Assembly (NCBI GenBank): GCA_046540835.1
Contig: JBKHEL010000009.1
Location: 1 to 39,994, forward strand
Origin: Coraliomargarita_B sp046540835
GTDB lineage: Bacteria > Verrucomicrobiota > Verrucomicrobiia > Opitutales > Coraliomargaritaceae
DNA: 39,994 bases
Direction of reading: 5' to 3'
Shown here: piece by piece, positions 10,505 to 18,513 of the stretch
Layout: each line of letters starts with the position of its first letter
Position numbering within the stretch: position 1 is the stretch's first letter
The notes under the pieces: model-generated
What the model saw: the letters and a program-made list of their open reading frames with translations, nothing else
The model's database searches: none
What the model was told of the DNA's origin: nothing
Made by a program: the position numbers and the translations under genes

Positions 10505-10900
10505 ATGCCCAAAAAACAGAAACTTGAACTCACCTGGATCGGGAAGGACCAGCGTCCGAAGCTGGAGCCGCGTATCCTGATTGAAGACCCCGAGAAGTCC
10601 TACCATGCCCCGCAGCGCGTCAGCGAAAATGACATCTTCGACAACATGCTCATCCATGGGGACAGCCTGCTGGCTCTGAAGGCGCTGGAGCAGAAGTATA
10701 CGGGCAAGGTGAAGTGCGTGTTTATTGATCCGCCATATAACACTGGGTCGGCGTTTGAGCACTATGAGGACGGGATTGAGCACTCGCTTTGGTTGTCTCT
10801 AATCAGAGACAGAATCGCCATCATACATAAGATAAAAGTCTGGCCACTCAGTCTGGATTGCAGATACAAAAAGATCGAATCGGGTAGCGCGGAGCAGTGA
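10505..10900 (+). pseudogene. Mod-type site-specific DNA methyltransferase, N-terminal fragment
   Basis: The first 100 or so residues match the N-terminus of a type III-like N6-adenine methyltransferase: LELTWIGKDQRPKLEPRILI, then MLIHGDSLLALKALEQKYTG, then the catalytic IDPPYNTGSAFEHYEDG (DPPY motif IV). After SLIRDRI at about 10815 the match ends and the frame closes 28 codons later with unrelated residues. Intact members have about 500-900 residues, and the SAM-binding FxGxG motif and target domain are missing, so no methylation is expected. The TspO-like gene lies 20 bases beyond on the other strand, so a deletion has removed the rest, including any partner Res gene. Confidence 0.75.
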
Positions 10901-10920
10901 CTCTCCCCGCCCCGAAACAT

Positions 10921-11391
10921 TCAATTGAGCAGGAGGAAGCCCAGGTTCAGGTAAGTGGCATAGCCGACCCAGGCGAGATAAGGCAGGAATAGGCCTGCTG
11001 CAGGTCGGCTGATTGCTCGGGTCGCACGGATTGTCAGCCCGATGAAAAGGAGCAGGAGCACAATAATGCCGAAGGCGAGTTCGATGCGTTGCAGGCCAAA
11101 AAACACCGGGGTCCAGAGCAGGTTGAGCCCAAACTGCAAGCCGAACCACCGCAGCGCACGGCGCTTGACCCGGGTTTCAGCCGGCTCATGCCAGATCAAG
11201 GCCAGCCCCACGCCCATCAGGGCATAGACCACGAACCACACCGGACCGAAGACGCCGTCCGGCGGGGTCCCCGGCGGCTTCTCCAAGGCCGCATACCAGC
11301 CGTCCATCGAGAGAGCTGTGACCAGCCCGCTGGCGTTGCCCAGCAGCTCGACCGCCAACACACAGAAAAGCACTTTCTTCCAGAATTGCAT
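10921..11391 (-). CDS. TspO/MBR-family membrane protein
   Basis: A 156-residue protein with five hydrophobic segments, the normal size and topology of TspO, an outer- or inner-membrane protein that binds tetrapyrroles and responds to stress. The family motif W-x5-KP-x3-PP-x2-VFG-x-VW is visible as WYAALEKPPGTPPDGVFGPVW at about residues 33-53, and the tail has PYLAWVGYATYLN. I choose the ATG at 11391 (MQFWKK), because the longer frame to 11484 begins with a polar, unlikely stretch. A -10 hexamer TATGCT ends 6 bases before this ATG, which predicts a leaderless message. The gene sits next to the decayed restriction island but is itself intact. Confidence 0.85.
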   Translation of the reverse strand: MQFWKKVLFCVLAVELLGNASGLVTALSMDGWYAALEKPPGTPPDGVFGPVWFVVYALMGVGLALIWHEPAETRVKRRALRWFGLQFGLNLLWTPVFFGLQRIELAFGIIVLLLLFIGLTIRATRAISRPAAGLFLPYLAWVGYATYLNLGFLLLN

Positions 11392-11397
11392 GTTCGG

Positions 11398-11425
11398 AGC
11401 ATAAGCCAGGCGAACCGCACCGCAA
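11398..11425 (-). promoter_or_regulatory. Promoter of the TspO-like gene, leaderless type
   Basis: On the minus strand TTGCGG (11425-11420), a 16-base spacer and TATGCT (11403-11398) form a plausible sigma-70-type promoter. Only 6 bases separate the -10 from the ATG at 11391, so transcription should begin at or within a base or two of the start codon. No Shine-Dalgarno is present. Confidence 0.4.
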
Positions 11426-11480
11426 GCGGAAGGTTCAAAGTAGCCGGGCATCCTGCTCCGCAGCCACACTAAAAGCGCCT

Positions 11481-11566
11481 TCAACCTTCAGCCTCCCACC
11501 TTCAACCTTCGCCCTCACCCTTCCACCCTCACCCTTCGCCCTCACCCTTCCACCCTCAACCTTCTC
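11481..11566 (+). repeat. Pyrimidine-rich tandem repeat tract upstream of the NSS gene
   Basis: A tract of about 85 bases built from CCTTC, CACC and CCCTCA words. It contains a 27-bp tandem duplication, 11507-11533 and 11534-11560, with a single difference. One strand is almost free of purine runs. A tract of the same style lies before gltD at 25451-25530. It lies in the 235-base gap between the divergent TspO-like and NSS genes. Its role is unknown: possibilities are a hypervariable spacer, a triplex- or slippage-prone tract, or a dispersed repeat family of this genome. Confidence 0.7.
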
Positions 11567-11626
11567 TTGAATGGGCGCTTTATTTTTTTCTGGCCTGATC
11601 AACAGGATCGGGCTTGATAGTTTCTC

Positions 11627-13411
11627 ATGTCGAAAGCACAGCATGAATCCTGGAATTCGCGGTTGGGTGTGATTCTGGCCGTCGCCGGCAGCGCGGTCGG
11701 CTTGGGAAACTTTCTGCGTTTTCCGGGGCAGGTTGCCGAATACGGGGGCGGGGCCTTTATGATCGCCTATTTCATCGCCTTTGTCCTGATCGGGCTGCCG
11801 ATTTGCTGGGCCGAGTGGACGATGGGTCGACAGGGCGGCCAATCGGGCTTTAATTCCTGCCCGGCGATCATGGGCCGGATCAGCGGTCACCCGGCTGGCA
11901 AGTGGATCGGCATCATCGGTGTAGTTGTGCCGGTGATCATCTACATGTATTACGTCCTGATTGAAGCATGGTGCCTGGGCTATGCGACCAACTTCCTTTT
12001 GGGGCAGATGGACTTCGCCACTCCCGGCGAATCACTTGATTTCCTCAAGGCTTTCACGGGAATGGAAGCCCATGGTTCAGGGATCGGCTTCGGACTGAAG
12101 CAGGTCGGTATCTTTCTGGTCATCTCTTTTGTCCTGAACTTTTTCCTGATTTACCGGGGGATTTCGCGCGGGATCGAGCTGTTCTGCAAGTATGCCGTCC
12201 CCATGCTGGTGCTGATCGCGATCATCATCGTGATCCGTGTGCTCACGCTGGGCGCTCCGGATCCGGCCAATCCACAAAACAGCATCCAGAATGGTCTCGG
12301 CTTCATGTGGAATCCGACGAAGACCTTTCTGGTCGAGGAGTCGATCCATGAAGATGGCAGCTCGGGCTCCGAGAGAATCCGTGAGTTTGTCGGCCCGCGT
12401 GCCCGCGAGGAAGCTGAAGCGGCGGTCGCGGAGCGCCAGCAGCTGCGCCGGAGCACCAGCGGTGAAGACTTGCCGGCTCTCGGGATCGAGAAAGTGAGCC
12501 TGTGGCAGCAACTACTCAGCGGGAAGCTTTGGCTGGCGGCGGCGGGGCAGATTTTCTTTTCGCTTTCGGTCGGCTTCGGCGTGATCATCACCTACTCCAG
12601 CTATCTGAAAAAGGACGATGATATCGTGCTCAGCGGCCTGGCGGCGACCAGTGCCAATGAGTTTGCCGAGGTCGGGATCGGGGGCATCATGAGCATCCCC
12701 GCCGCTTACGCCTTTCTTGGCATGGCCGGGCTGGCCGGGATGACGAGCACCTTCGCACTGGGCTTCATCGCTCTGCCAAATGTCTTTTCGGTCATGCCGG
12801 GTGGGCAGATCTTCGGGTTCCTGTTTTTCTTCCTCCTTTTCCTCGCGGCCGTCACCAGTTCGCTCTCCATGCTCCAACCTGGTATCGCCTTCATCGAAGA
12901 AGCACTCGATCTCACGCGCAAGCAAAGCGTCGCGCTGCTCGGCTTCATCACCTGTATCGGCACCGGCTACGTCACTTACTTCAGCACCAATACGGTCGCC
13001 CTCGATACGATGGATTTCTGGGTGGGCACGGTGATGATCTACGTGCTGGCGACCGTCCAAATCATCATCTTCAGCTGGGTCTACGGCGTCGACAAGGGGC
13101 TGGAAGCCGCCCACCGGGGATCGGCAATCCGGATCCCAAAGGTGTTTAAATATATCATGAAATATATCTCTCCCACGCTTCTGGTCGCCATATTTTCAAT
13201 CTTTATCCTGCAGAGTTTTTTCGGTCTGGCCGGCGGTGAGGTTTCCGACAAAGTTCTCTTGCTGGTGGGCACGGAAGAGGCAGAGCCGGATCCGGCCGCA
13301 TGGGGGGCGATTGCGATCATCCTTGCCTTTACCCTTCTTTGCGTCTTTTTAGTGGCCACGTCAAAACGCATCAGCGCGTCCACCCGGTCCGAGCAGGCGC
13401 TCACGAAATAA
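11627..13411 (+). CDS. Sodium:neurotransmitter-symporter (NSS/SLC6) family transporter
   Basis: A 594-residue inner-membrane protein with 11-12 transmembrane segments that imports an amino acid or related amine with sodium. TM1 carries the family's unwound substrate and sodium site (VAGSAVGLGNFLRFP, about residues 20-34), and GQIFFSLSVGFG marks TM6. Between TM5 and TM6 (about residues 229-299) lies a charged stretch of about 70 residues where bacterial relatives have about 20, a family-atypical insertion. The substrate cannot be told from sequence. A 50-residue single-span protein follows after 22 bases, as in MetP-MetS methionine/alanine carriers. No Shine-Dalgarno; a TAGTTT box lies 3 bases before the ATG. 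Confidence 0.9.
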   Translation: MSKAQHESWNSRLGVILAVAGSAVGLGNFLRFPGQVAEYGGGAFMIAYFIAFVLIGLPICWAEWTMGRQGGQSGFNSCPAIMGRISGHPAGKWIGIIGVVVPVIIYMYYVLIEAWCLGYATNFLLGQMDFATPGESLDFLKAFTGMEAHGSGIGFGLKQVGIFLVISFVLNFFLIYRGISRGIELFCKYAVPMLVLIAIIIVIRVLTLGAPDPANPQNSIQNGLGFMWNPTKTFLVEESIHEDGSSGSERIREFVGPRAREEAEAAVAERQQLRRSTSGEDLPALGIEKVSLWQQLLSGKLWLAAAGQIFFSLSVGFGVIITYSSYLKKDDDIVLSGLAATSANEFAEVGIGGIMSIPAAYAFLGMAGLAGMTSTFALGFIALPNVFSVMPGGQIFGFLFFFLLFLAAVTSSLSMLQPGIAFIEEALDLTRKQSVALLGFITCIGTGYVTYFSTNTVALDTMDFWVGTVMIYVLATVQIIIFSWVYGVDKGLEAAHRGSAIRIPKVFKYIMKYISPTLLVAIFSIFILQSFFGLAGGEVSDKVLLLVGTEEAEPDPAAWGAIAIILAFTLLCVFLVATSKRISASTRSEQALTK

Positions 13412-13433
13412 CCCGACAACTCAAAGATCAATT

Positions 13434-13586
13434 ATGACTATTGGCGGTTGGATCATGCTCATCACCTCAATCGGGTCCGTCTTCGGCCTCTTTGCCTGGT
13501 GTATCTATAAAGTGCTGACAATCCCCCGGGAAACCGAACACGTTCACGGATTTGAACAGCAGACACCGGACGTCGAAGAGCGGTAG
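13434..13586 (+). CDS. MetS-like small subunit of the NSS transporter
   Basis: A 50-residue protein with one transmembrane helix (GWIMLITSIGSVFGLFAWCI) and a short polar tail. Its position 22 bases after an NSS carrier, its size and its MT-GGWIML start match the MetS-type small subunits that accompany some bacterial NSS transporters (for example MetPS) and are needed for their function or stability. The last 43 bases overlap the 3' end of the convergent glycosyltransferase gene. The short length makes the call depend mainly on context, but the ATG, hydrophobic profile and operon spacing agree. Confidence 0.7.
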   Translation: MTIGGWIMLITSIGSVFGLFAWCIYKVLTIPRETEHVHGFEQQTPDVEER

Positions 13587-14833
13587 GATTTCTGCGAGTT
13601 CGAATCGGCAACCTGCTCCAGATGAGCTTTGAGACTTTCAAACGTGCCGGCCTGCCGCAAACTCTTCACCTTTGCTTCGGCGATCGCCTGACCGCCGTCC
13701 TCGAGCTGCAGGAACCGCTCGATTGCCTCGGCCAGCGCATGGGCATCACCCGCCTCAAAATCAATGCGCGTCTGCAATCCGTCGAAGACTTCCGGGATGC
13801 CCCCCGTCTTCGCAAACACACAGGGTAACTTCGACAGGATCGCCTCCTGCACGGTGATCGGAAAGGGGTCGTTGCCGCGGCTCGTGTAGAGCAGCGCATC
13901 GTATTTCTGGTAGTATTGATACTGCTCGCCAGGGCGAATGCCCCGAATCCGCACTTGGTCCTGCAGGTTCAGCGCCTCGATCTCGCTCCGCAGCGCCTTC
14001 CGCTGGGAGGGAGAGCCCATGACGAACAGATCCAGGCTGGTGGCGACGCCCCGGTCCCTGAGTTGCGCAACTGCCCGCAGGGCCAGATCCGGCGCCTTCA
14101 TGCGGTTGATCCGGCCGGCCCACATGAGGCTGCTTCCGCCGGGGGTATAACTCGTTTTCGGAATGATGTTTGACTCGTCCGAAAACGGATAGATGACTGG
14201 CAGGGATGCTGCCTGGTGGATGCCCGATTCCACCAGTTCTTTCCGCAGCGACTCACTGCACACGTAGCCGTGCCGGATGTCCAGATCCTGTGGCTGGCCC
14301 ATATCCGGCAACTCGCGACGCGCCTTTCGGGCACGCCCGAGTCCATTCCATTTCCGGCGTATCCGGGAACGCACCCGACCATCCTGATACCACCAGCGAT
14401 ACCAGGGGTCCTCACTGAAAGACTCGGGCCGGAGCCAGTCCGCATGCAGGTCATAGACCACTGGCGCATTCGATGCCTGCAAATAAAAAAGCAGCGATTT
14501 CGACAGCCCTCGCATATTCCACACCCACACGAGATCCGGCTTGAAGCGGGCCAGGCGATACGCGAGAATTCGGCGGTTATAGTCCTCATGTTCGAGCGTG
14601 CTGTGGTAGCACGAGCCCAACTTCTCCAGATGCGCCGAATCTTCGTAAAGGCGGAATTCCCGGAAGATGCCCTGCTCTTCCAATTGCCCGATTGGCGGGA
14701 GCCGGTGGTCTGAAGTCAGGACCTGGACCCGATGGCCGCTGCGGACCATCCCGGCAGCAGCTTGGCGACAGCGCTCGTCATGCCCGCTATGCCCCAGCGG
14801 CGGATATAAGGAAGTGACAATGAGTAGATTCAA
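13544..14833 (-). CDS. Glycosyltransferase, GT-B fold, family 4-like
   Basis: A 429-residue cytoplasmic or membrane-associated sugar transferase. The N-terminus (LLIVTSLYPPLGHSGHDERC) is the usual GT4 opening with the donor/acceptor glycine loop. The C-terminal Rossmann domain carries SLMWAGRINRMKAPDLALRA, the GT-B nucleotide-sugar lobe, and NDPFPITVQEAILSKLPCVF followed by TGGIPEV, the E-x7-E-like region that holds the donor. The acceptor is unknown; cell-surface polysaccharide is the usual role. The start appears to be TTG at 14833, since no ATG lies in frame close by. It follows ptsI by 37 bases on the same strand and overlaps the convergent MetS-like gene by 43 bases. The last 20 residues are low in character. 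Confidence 0.85.
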   Translation of the reverse strand: MNLLIVTSLYPPLGHSGHDERCRQAAAGMVRSGHRVQVLTSDHRLPPIGQLEEQGIFREFRLYEDSAHLEKLGSCYHSTLEHEDYNRRILAYRLARFKPDLVWVWNMRGLSKSLLFYLQASNAPVVYDLHADWLRPESFSEDPWYRWWYQDGRVRSRIRRKWNGLGRARKARRELPDMGQPQDLDIRHGYVCSESLRKELVESGIHQAASLPVIYPFSDESNIIPKTSYTPGGSSLMWAGRINRMKAPDLALRAVAQLRDRGVATSLDLFVMGSPSQRKALRSEIEALNLQDQVRIRGIRPGEQYQYYQKYDALLYTSRGNDPFPITVQEAILSKLPCVFAKTGGIPEVFDGLQTRIDFEAGDAHALAEAIERFLQLEDGGQAIAEAKVKSLRQAGTFESLKAHLEQVADSNSQKSYRSSTSGVCCSNP

Positions 14834-14870
14834 GAAAGCAAAAGACAGAATGAAATCAAATGGAGCAGCC

Positions 14871-16631
14871 TCAGGCCATCACACCCATGGTCTCCCGGCG
14901 GAAGGCTTCCAAAAGCTTGATCGTGGCAGCCCCATCCCCGAGATCAAGCACCTCGTCCACCAATTTGGCCGCCGCCCGACTATCGACTTTCCGGATGAAA
15001 TACTTGACCTCCGGCAAAATACTCGAGGTCATACTCAAGGCGTTCGCTCCCATGCCAAGAAGCAGCGCCGCGAAGACCGGATCTCCCGCCATTTCGCCGC
15101 AAACACCAATGTGCGTCCCCGAATCGCGCGCCGCGCGAATGACCGACCGGAGTGTCCGCAGCACAGCCGGATGGGCCGGTTCATACAGTTCCGCAACCTT
15201 GTCGTTTAATCGGTCCACGGCCAGCAGATACTGGATCAGATCGTTCGTCCCGATACTCAGGAAGTCGGTCTGCGCAGCAAGCAGATCGATGATTGTTGCC
15301 GCGCTGGGCACCTCCACCATGGCCCCGACCTCCATCGATTGATCAAAGGCTTCACCCTCTCTCAACAGCTCCTGCTCGACCTCCTTCAGCACTGCGTTGG
15401 CCTGATGCAACTCCCCCAGCCCACTGATCATCGGATACATCAACTTCACGTTGCCGAGGGCACTGGCCCGCAGGATCGCCCGAAGCTGGGTTTTAAAAAC
15501 GTCGATATTACCCAAACAAAAGCGAATGCCCCGAAAACCCATGAAGGAATTGTCTTCGACATATCGACTGCTTTCGACGACCTTGTCCCCACCGATATCC
15601 AGCGTCCGGATAATGACCGGGGCACCATCCGCAGCTTCCGCCACCTTCCGGTATTCTTCATACTGTTCCGACTCGGAGGGGAACCGGTGCTGACGGAGAA
15701 AGATGCCCTCCGTCCGAAAAAGCCCCACCCCATCGGCGTTCATCGACTTCACCTGCGCCATTTCCTGCGCCCCTTCAATGTTTGCCATGAGGGCAATCGG
15801 GGTGCCGTCTTTTGATTGGCTGGGCTCGGGCACCACCTCACGGATGACTTTGTCGCGCTCGGCCCGTTTGCTTGCGAGCTGACCGTAGCTATAGAGCCGG
15901 CTCTCGCCCGGGTTGATGTAAATCACCCCCTCGTGGCCATCGACGAGAATCTCATCTCCATTCCGAATGATGTCCGTGGCATTGTGCGTGCCCACGACAG
16001 CGGGGATACCGAGGGACCGTGCCATGATCACCGCGTGGCTGGTCTTGCCGCCGGAGTCCGTGACAAAGCCGAGCAGCTTACCCCGGTCCATGTCGGCCGC
16101 TTCCGAAGGGGCGATGTCCTCGGAGATCACGATGCTGTCTTTCGCCAAACTCCCCAGGCTGACCTTCTCCTTGCCGGATAATTTCGAGAGCAAACGCCGC
16201 GAAACGTCCCGGATGTCGGCAACACGCTCTCTCAGATATTCGTCCTCCATCGAGTCGAAAAAGGAGATGTAACGCTTCGCCACCCGTTCGTAGCAGCATT
16301 CAATGTTGCACTTCGTGTTACGCAACTCCGAGGTCACCTCGTCCAAGAGCGCATTATCCTCAAGCACAAGCAGATGTGCATCAAATATACGAGCCTCATT
16401 CTCGCCGAGCGAGTCGGCGATTTTATTCCGGACTTCAGTGATTTCCGCCCGCGTCGCGAGAATCGCCCGGTCAAAACGCTCCAGTTCAAAGTCGATGCCC
16501 TCCTCCTTGATTTCATAGCAGGGCACATCCAATTGGTTTTGCAAATAGATCAGGGCCACCCCGTGGGCGATGCCGGGGGAAGCGGCGATCCCCTTCAAAA
16601 CGATTTCTTCGCTGGATGCAGACTCGGACAA
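14871..16631 (-). CDS. ptsI: Phosphoenolpyruvate-protein phosphotransferase (PTS enzyme I)
   Basis: Takes phosphate from PEP onto a histidine and passes it to HPr, driving or regulating the sugar PTS. At 586 residues it is full length. The N-terminal domain holds the phosphorylated His199 in GGKTSHAVIMARSLGIPAVVG. The C-terminal PEP-binding barrel has DGVGLFRTEG, FMGFRGIRFCL, the FLSIGTNDLIQY loop and the catalytic Cys in GVCGEMAGD near residue 507. The start is a TTG at 16631 (LSESASSEE), with no ATG in frame nearby. No ptsH (HPr) or sugar-specific EII is in the window, so the system may be regulatory only, a possibility that cannot be settled here. Confidence 0.95.
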   Translation of the reverse strand: MSESASSEEIVLKGIAASPGIAHGVALIYLQNQLDVPCYEIKEEGIDFELERFDRAILATRAEITEVRNKIADSLGENEARIFDAHLLVLEDNALLDEVTSELRNTKCNIECCYERVAKRYISFFDSMEDEYLRERVADIRDVSRRLLSKLSGKEKVSLGSLAKDSIVISEDIAPSEAADMDRGKLLGFVTDSGGKTSHAVIMARSLGIPAVVGTHNATDIIRNGDEILVDGHEGVIYINPGESRLYSYGQLASKRAERDKVIREVVPEPSQSKDGTPIALMANIEGAQEMAQVKSMNADGVGLFRTEGIFLRQHRFPSESEQYEEYRKVAEAADGAPVIIRTLDIGGDKVVESSRYVEDNSFMGFRGIRFCLGNIDVFKTQLRAILRASALGNVKLMYPMISGLGELHQANAVLKEVEQELLREGEAFDQSMEVGAMVEVPSAATIIDLLAAQTDFLSIGTNDLIQYLLAVDRLNDKVAELYEPAHPAVLRTLRSVIRAARDSGTHIGVCGEMAGDPVFAALLLGMGANALSMTSSILPEVKYFIRKVDSRAAAKLVDEVLDLGDGAATIKLLEAFRRETMGVMA

Positions 16632-16690
16632 AACGAAAATAAAAGGATGAATTTAAAAATATTGCGGGCGCACGTGGCCCGAAAGGCCAC

Positions 16691-17614
16691 TCAGCAAAGT
16701 TGATCTTCCACGCCGATGACGGAAGTTTCAACACAAAATGCACCTTCACCCCAACACGAACGGCAGAGCTCGGTCAAGCGCCCGGCATCCGCCCCCTCGC
16801 CCAACAGAATAAAACAGGCACTGCCACTCCCACTCATCAGGCAACTCGCGCCCGCCCCGCGCAAAACGTCGAGCAAGCCGGGGATCGCCAGATATTTATC
16901 CCCCACCGGTTGCTCAAAGCTGTTAAAAAGAAGATCCCCGAGCTGACCTCCCGCAAAGAAGGCGTCGAGGCGCTCCCGGGCTTCGCTGGCCGGTTCGTAA
17001 TGCTTCCCGGAATCGGCGAGCCGCCGGTAGGCCCAGGCCGTCTCAACTGAAAAAGGCGGGTGGCAGAGCAGCAGCTTCTGCCCGACCAGGCGCGATTCAA
17101 TCGCCGGGGGAAGGGCTTCGATGCGATCGCCGCGTCCGCCGACCAGAGCGGGCCGCCGATCCAGGAAAAAGGGGCAATCCGAGCCGAGCTCTGCAGCCAT
17201 TGCCGCCAGTGATGCCCGGCTCAGCGGCCTTCCATGCCATTCGTTCAAGGCGAGCAGGGTCGCGGCCCCATCACTGCTTCCGCCGCCAAGCCCCGCGCCC
17301 ACAGGGATGGCCTTCTTCAGGCGAAAAGCAAATGGGGCGGAAAGACCCGAAGCCCGGCGAAAGGCCTCGGCGGCCTGGAGAATCAGGTTGCCCGTATCGG
17401 TCGGCACCAGCGCATCGGAACATTCCAGCGAGTCCGGCCCGTCTGCGCGCTCCCGCAGCTCCAGGTGATCTCCAAATTGCAGCGGCGCCATTAACGAGGT
17501 CAATTCATGGAAACCATCAGGGCGCTTTCCATGCACCGAAAGCATCAAATTGACTTTTGCCGGACAGTCGATGCGCCACCAACCCCCTTGATCAACCTGG
17601 GAAATAAAATTCAT
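16691..17614 (-). CDS. ispE: 4-diphosphocytidyl-2-C-methyl-D-erythritol kinase
   Basis: A GHMP-family kinase that phosphorylates CDP-methylerythritol in the MEP isoprenoid pathway. I use the ATG at 17614 (307 residues), because it is preceded by AAAGGAG three bases upstream and the family begins near PAKVNL (residues 18-23, with the conserved Lys20). The phosphate-binding loop is PVGAGLGGGSSDGAATL (about 104-120) and the C-terminal GHMP motif is ASCLMSGSGSACFILL. The longer frame to 17704 adds 30 residues unlike the family. Another MEP gene, ispD, lies 900 bases away on the opposite strand beyond pyrF. The gene is transcribed away from pyrF and shares a divergent promoter region with it. Confidence 0.95.
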   Translation of the reverse strand: MNFISQVDQGGWWRIDCPAKVNLMLSVHGKRPDGFHELTSLMAPLQFGDHLELRERADGPDSLECSDALVPTDTGNLILQAAEAFRRASGLSAPFAFRLKKAIPVGAGLGGGSSDGAATLLALNEWHGRPLSRASLAAMAAELGSDCPFFLDRRPALVGGRGDRIEALPPAIESRLVGQKLLLCHPPFSVETAWAYRRLADSGKHYEPASEARERLDAFFAGGQLGDLLFNSFEQPVGDKYLAIPGLLDVLRGAGASCLMSGSGSACFILLGEGADAGRLTELCRSCWGEGAFCVETSVIGVEDQLC

Positions 17615-17663
17615 GCACTCCTTTAAGCGGTCACGCTCGCGCGGGGCGACAAAATTGTTTGGG

Positions 17664-17713
17664 CCGGTTCGAACCGGGACGACCGCGCAAAAGGACACGG
17701 ACATTTCTGTCCG
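17664..17713 (+). promoter_or_regulatory. Palindrome and hairpin between ispE and pyrF
   Basis: The 195-base divergent gap contains a perfect 14-bp palindrome CCGGTTCGAACCGG (17664-17677) and a hairpin CGGACA-TTTC-TGTCCG (17698-17713). The palindrome is a plausible dimeric-repressor operator. The hairpin would lie in a pyrF leader if transcription starts upstream of it. A weak TTGAAC (17768) is the only -35-like box seen before pyrF. Functions are inferred only. Confidence 0.3.
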
Positions 17714-17809
17714 CGCTGCCGTGCAAGGAACTTCCCGGATGCCCCCGGCTTTTCGTTTTTCCCGTTTTTGAACTTGGCAGTGCGGTCGATTACGGGATGA
17801 ACTGCCCGC

Positions 17810-18511
17810 ATGACTTCATCCGGCTCCTGTGAACTAATTCTCGCGCTCGATCTCGAAACGCGCGGCGACGCTTTTGCCCTGCTCGACCAGTTGGGTGATT
17901 CGCTCGACTGGGTGAAGGTCGGCCTGCAGCTCTTTACGGCTTATGGCCCCGACTTCGTGTGCGAAATTGCCGACCGCGGCTATCATGTCTTCCTCGATCT
18001 CAAGCTGCACGATATTCCAAATACCGTCGCCAAAGCGGTCCAGAGCATCGCTGCGCTGCCAGTCGACCTGCTCACCCTCCATGCCTCCGGCGGGCCTGAA
18101 ATGGTGGAATGGGCCGCTCAGGCCGCGCGTGAGCATGCGCCCGAACTTCGATTATTGGCCGTCACCGTCCTGACCTCGATGAATCAGGAACAGCTCCGCG
18201 CACTAAACGTCTCGACGAATCCCGAGGAACAGGTGCTCCACCTCGCAGACCTGAGCCTGCAGGCTGGCGCAGCCGGGCTCGTCTGTTCGCCGCTCGAATT
18301 GGCGGCGCTGCGCAGCCGTTTTGGGGCCGCTCCGACCATTGTGACGCCGGGCATCCGCCCTGTTGGCAGTCAGCGCAACGAGCAAAAACGCATCATGACC
18401 CCCAGCGAGGCGGCCGCTGCCGGATCGAGCTATATCGTCGTGGGGCGACCGATTCTTCAAGCGGATGATCCTGCCGCAGCCGCTCGCGCGATCCGCGCTG
18501 AACTGTCCTGA
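17810..18511 (+). CDS. pyrF: Orotidine 5'-phosphate decarboxylase
   Basis: Decarboxylates OMP to UMP, the last step of pyrimidine synthesis. At 233 residues it is a typical short bacterial form. The catalytic D-x-K-x-x-D cluster is seen in FLDLKLHDIPNTV at about residues 60-71. The phosphate-binding end is TPGIRPVG and SYIVVGRPILQA. It begins ILALDLETRGDAFALLDQLG, with the first conserved Asp. The ATG has no Shine-Dalgarno. ispD begins 2 bases after the stop, so the two are co-transcribed, with a thioesterase third. It complements pyrB and upp elsewhere in the window. Confidence 0.95.
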   Translation: MTSSGSCELILALDLETRGDAFALLDQLGDSLDWVKVGLQLFTAYGPDFVCEIADRGYHVFLDLKLHDIPNTVAKAVQSIAALPVDLLTLHASGGPEMVEWAAQAAREHAPELRLLAVTVLTSMNQEQLRALNVSTNPEEQVLHLADLSLQAGAAGLVCSPLELAALRSRFGAAPTIVTPGIRPVGSQRNEQKRIMTPSEAAAAGSSYIVVGRPILQADDPAAAARAIRAELS

Positions 18512-18513
18512 CC

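Noticed and set aside
11481..11566. Pyrimidine tract considered as a CRISPR array
   Set aside because: The units are short, adjacent and without unique spacers; no cas genes are present.
17664..17677. GGTTCGAACC looked like a tRNA T-arm
   Set aside because: The flanking bases do not form a five-pair stem with a seven-base loop, and no acceptor or anticodon arm is present.
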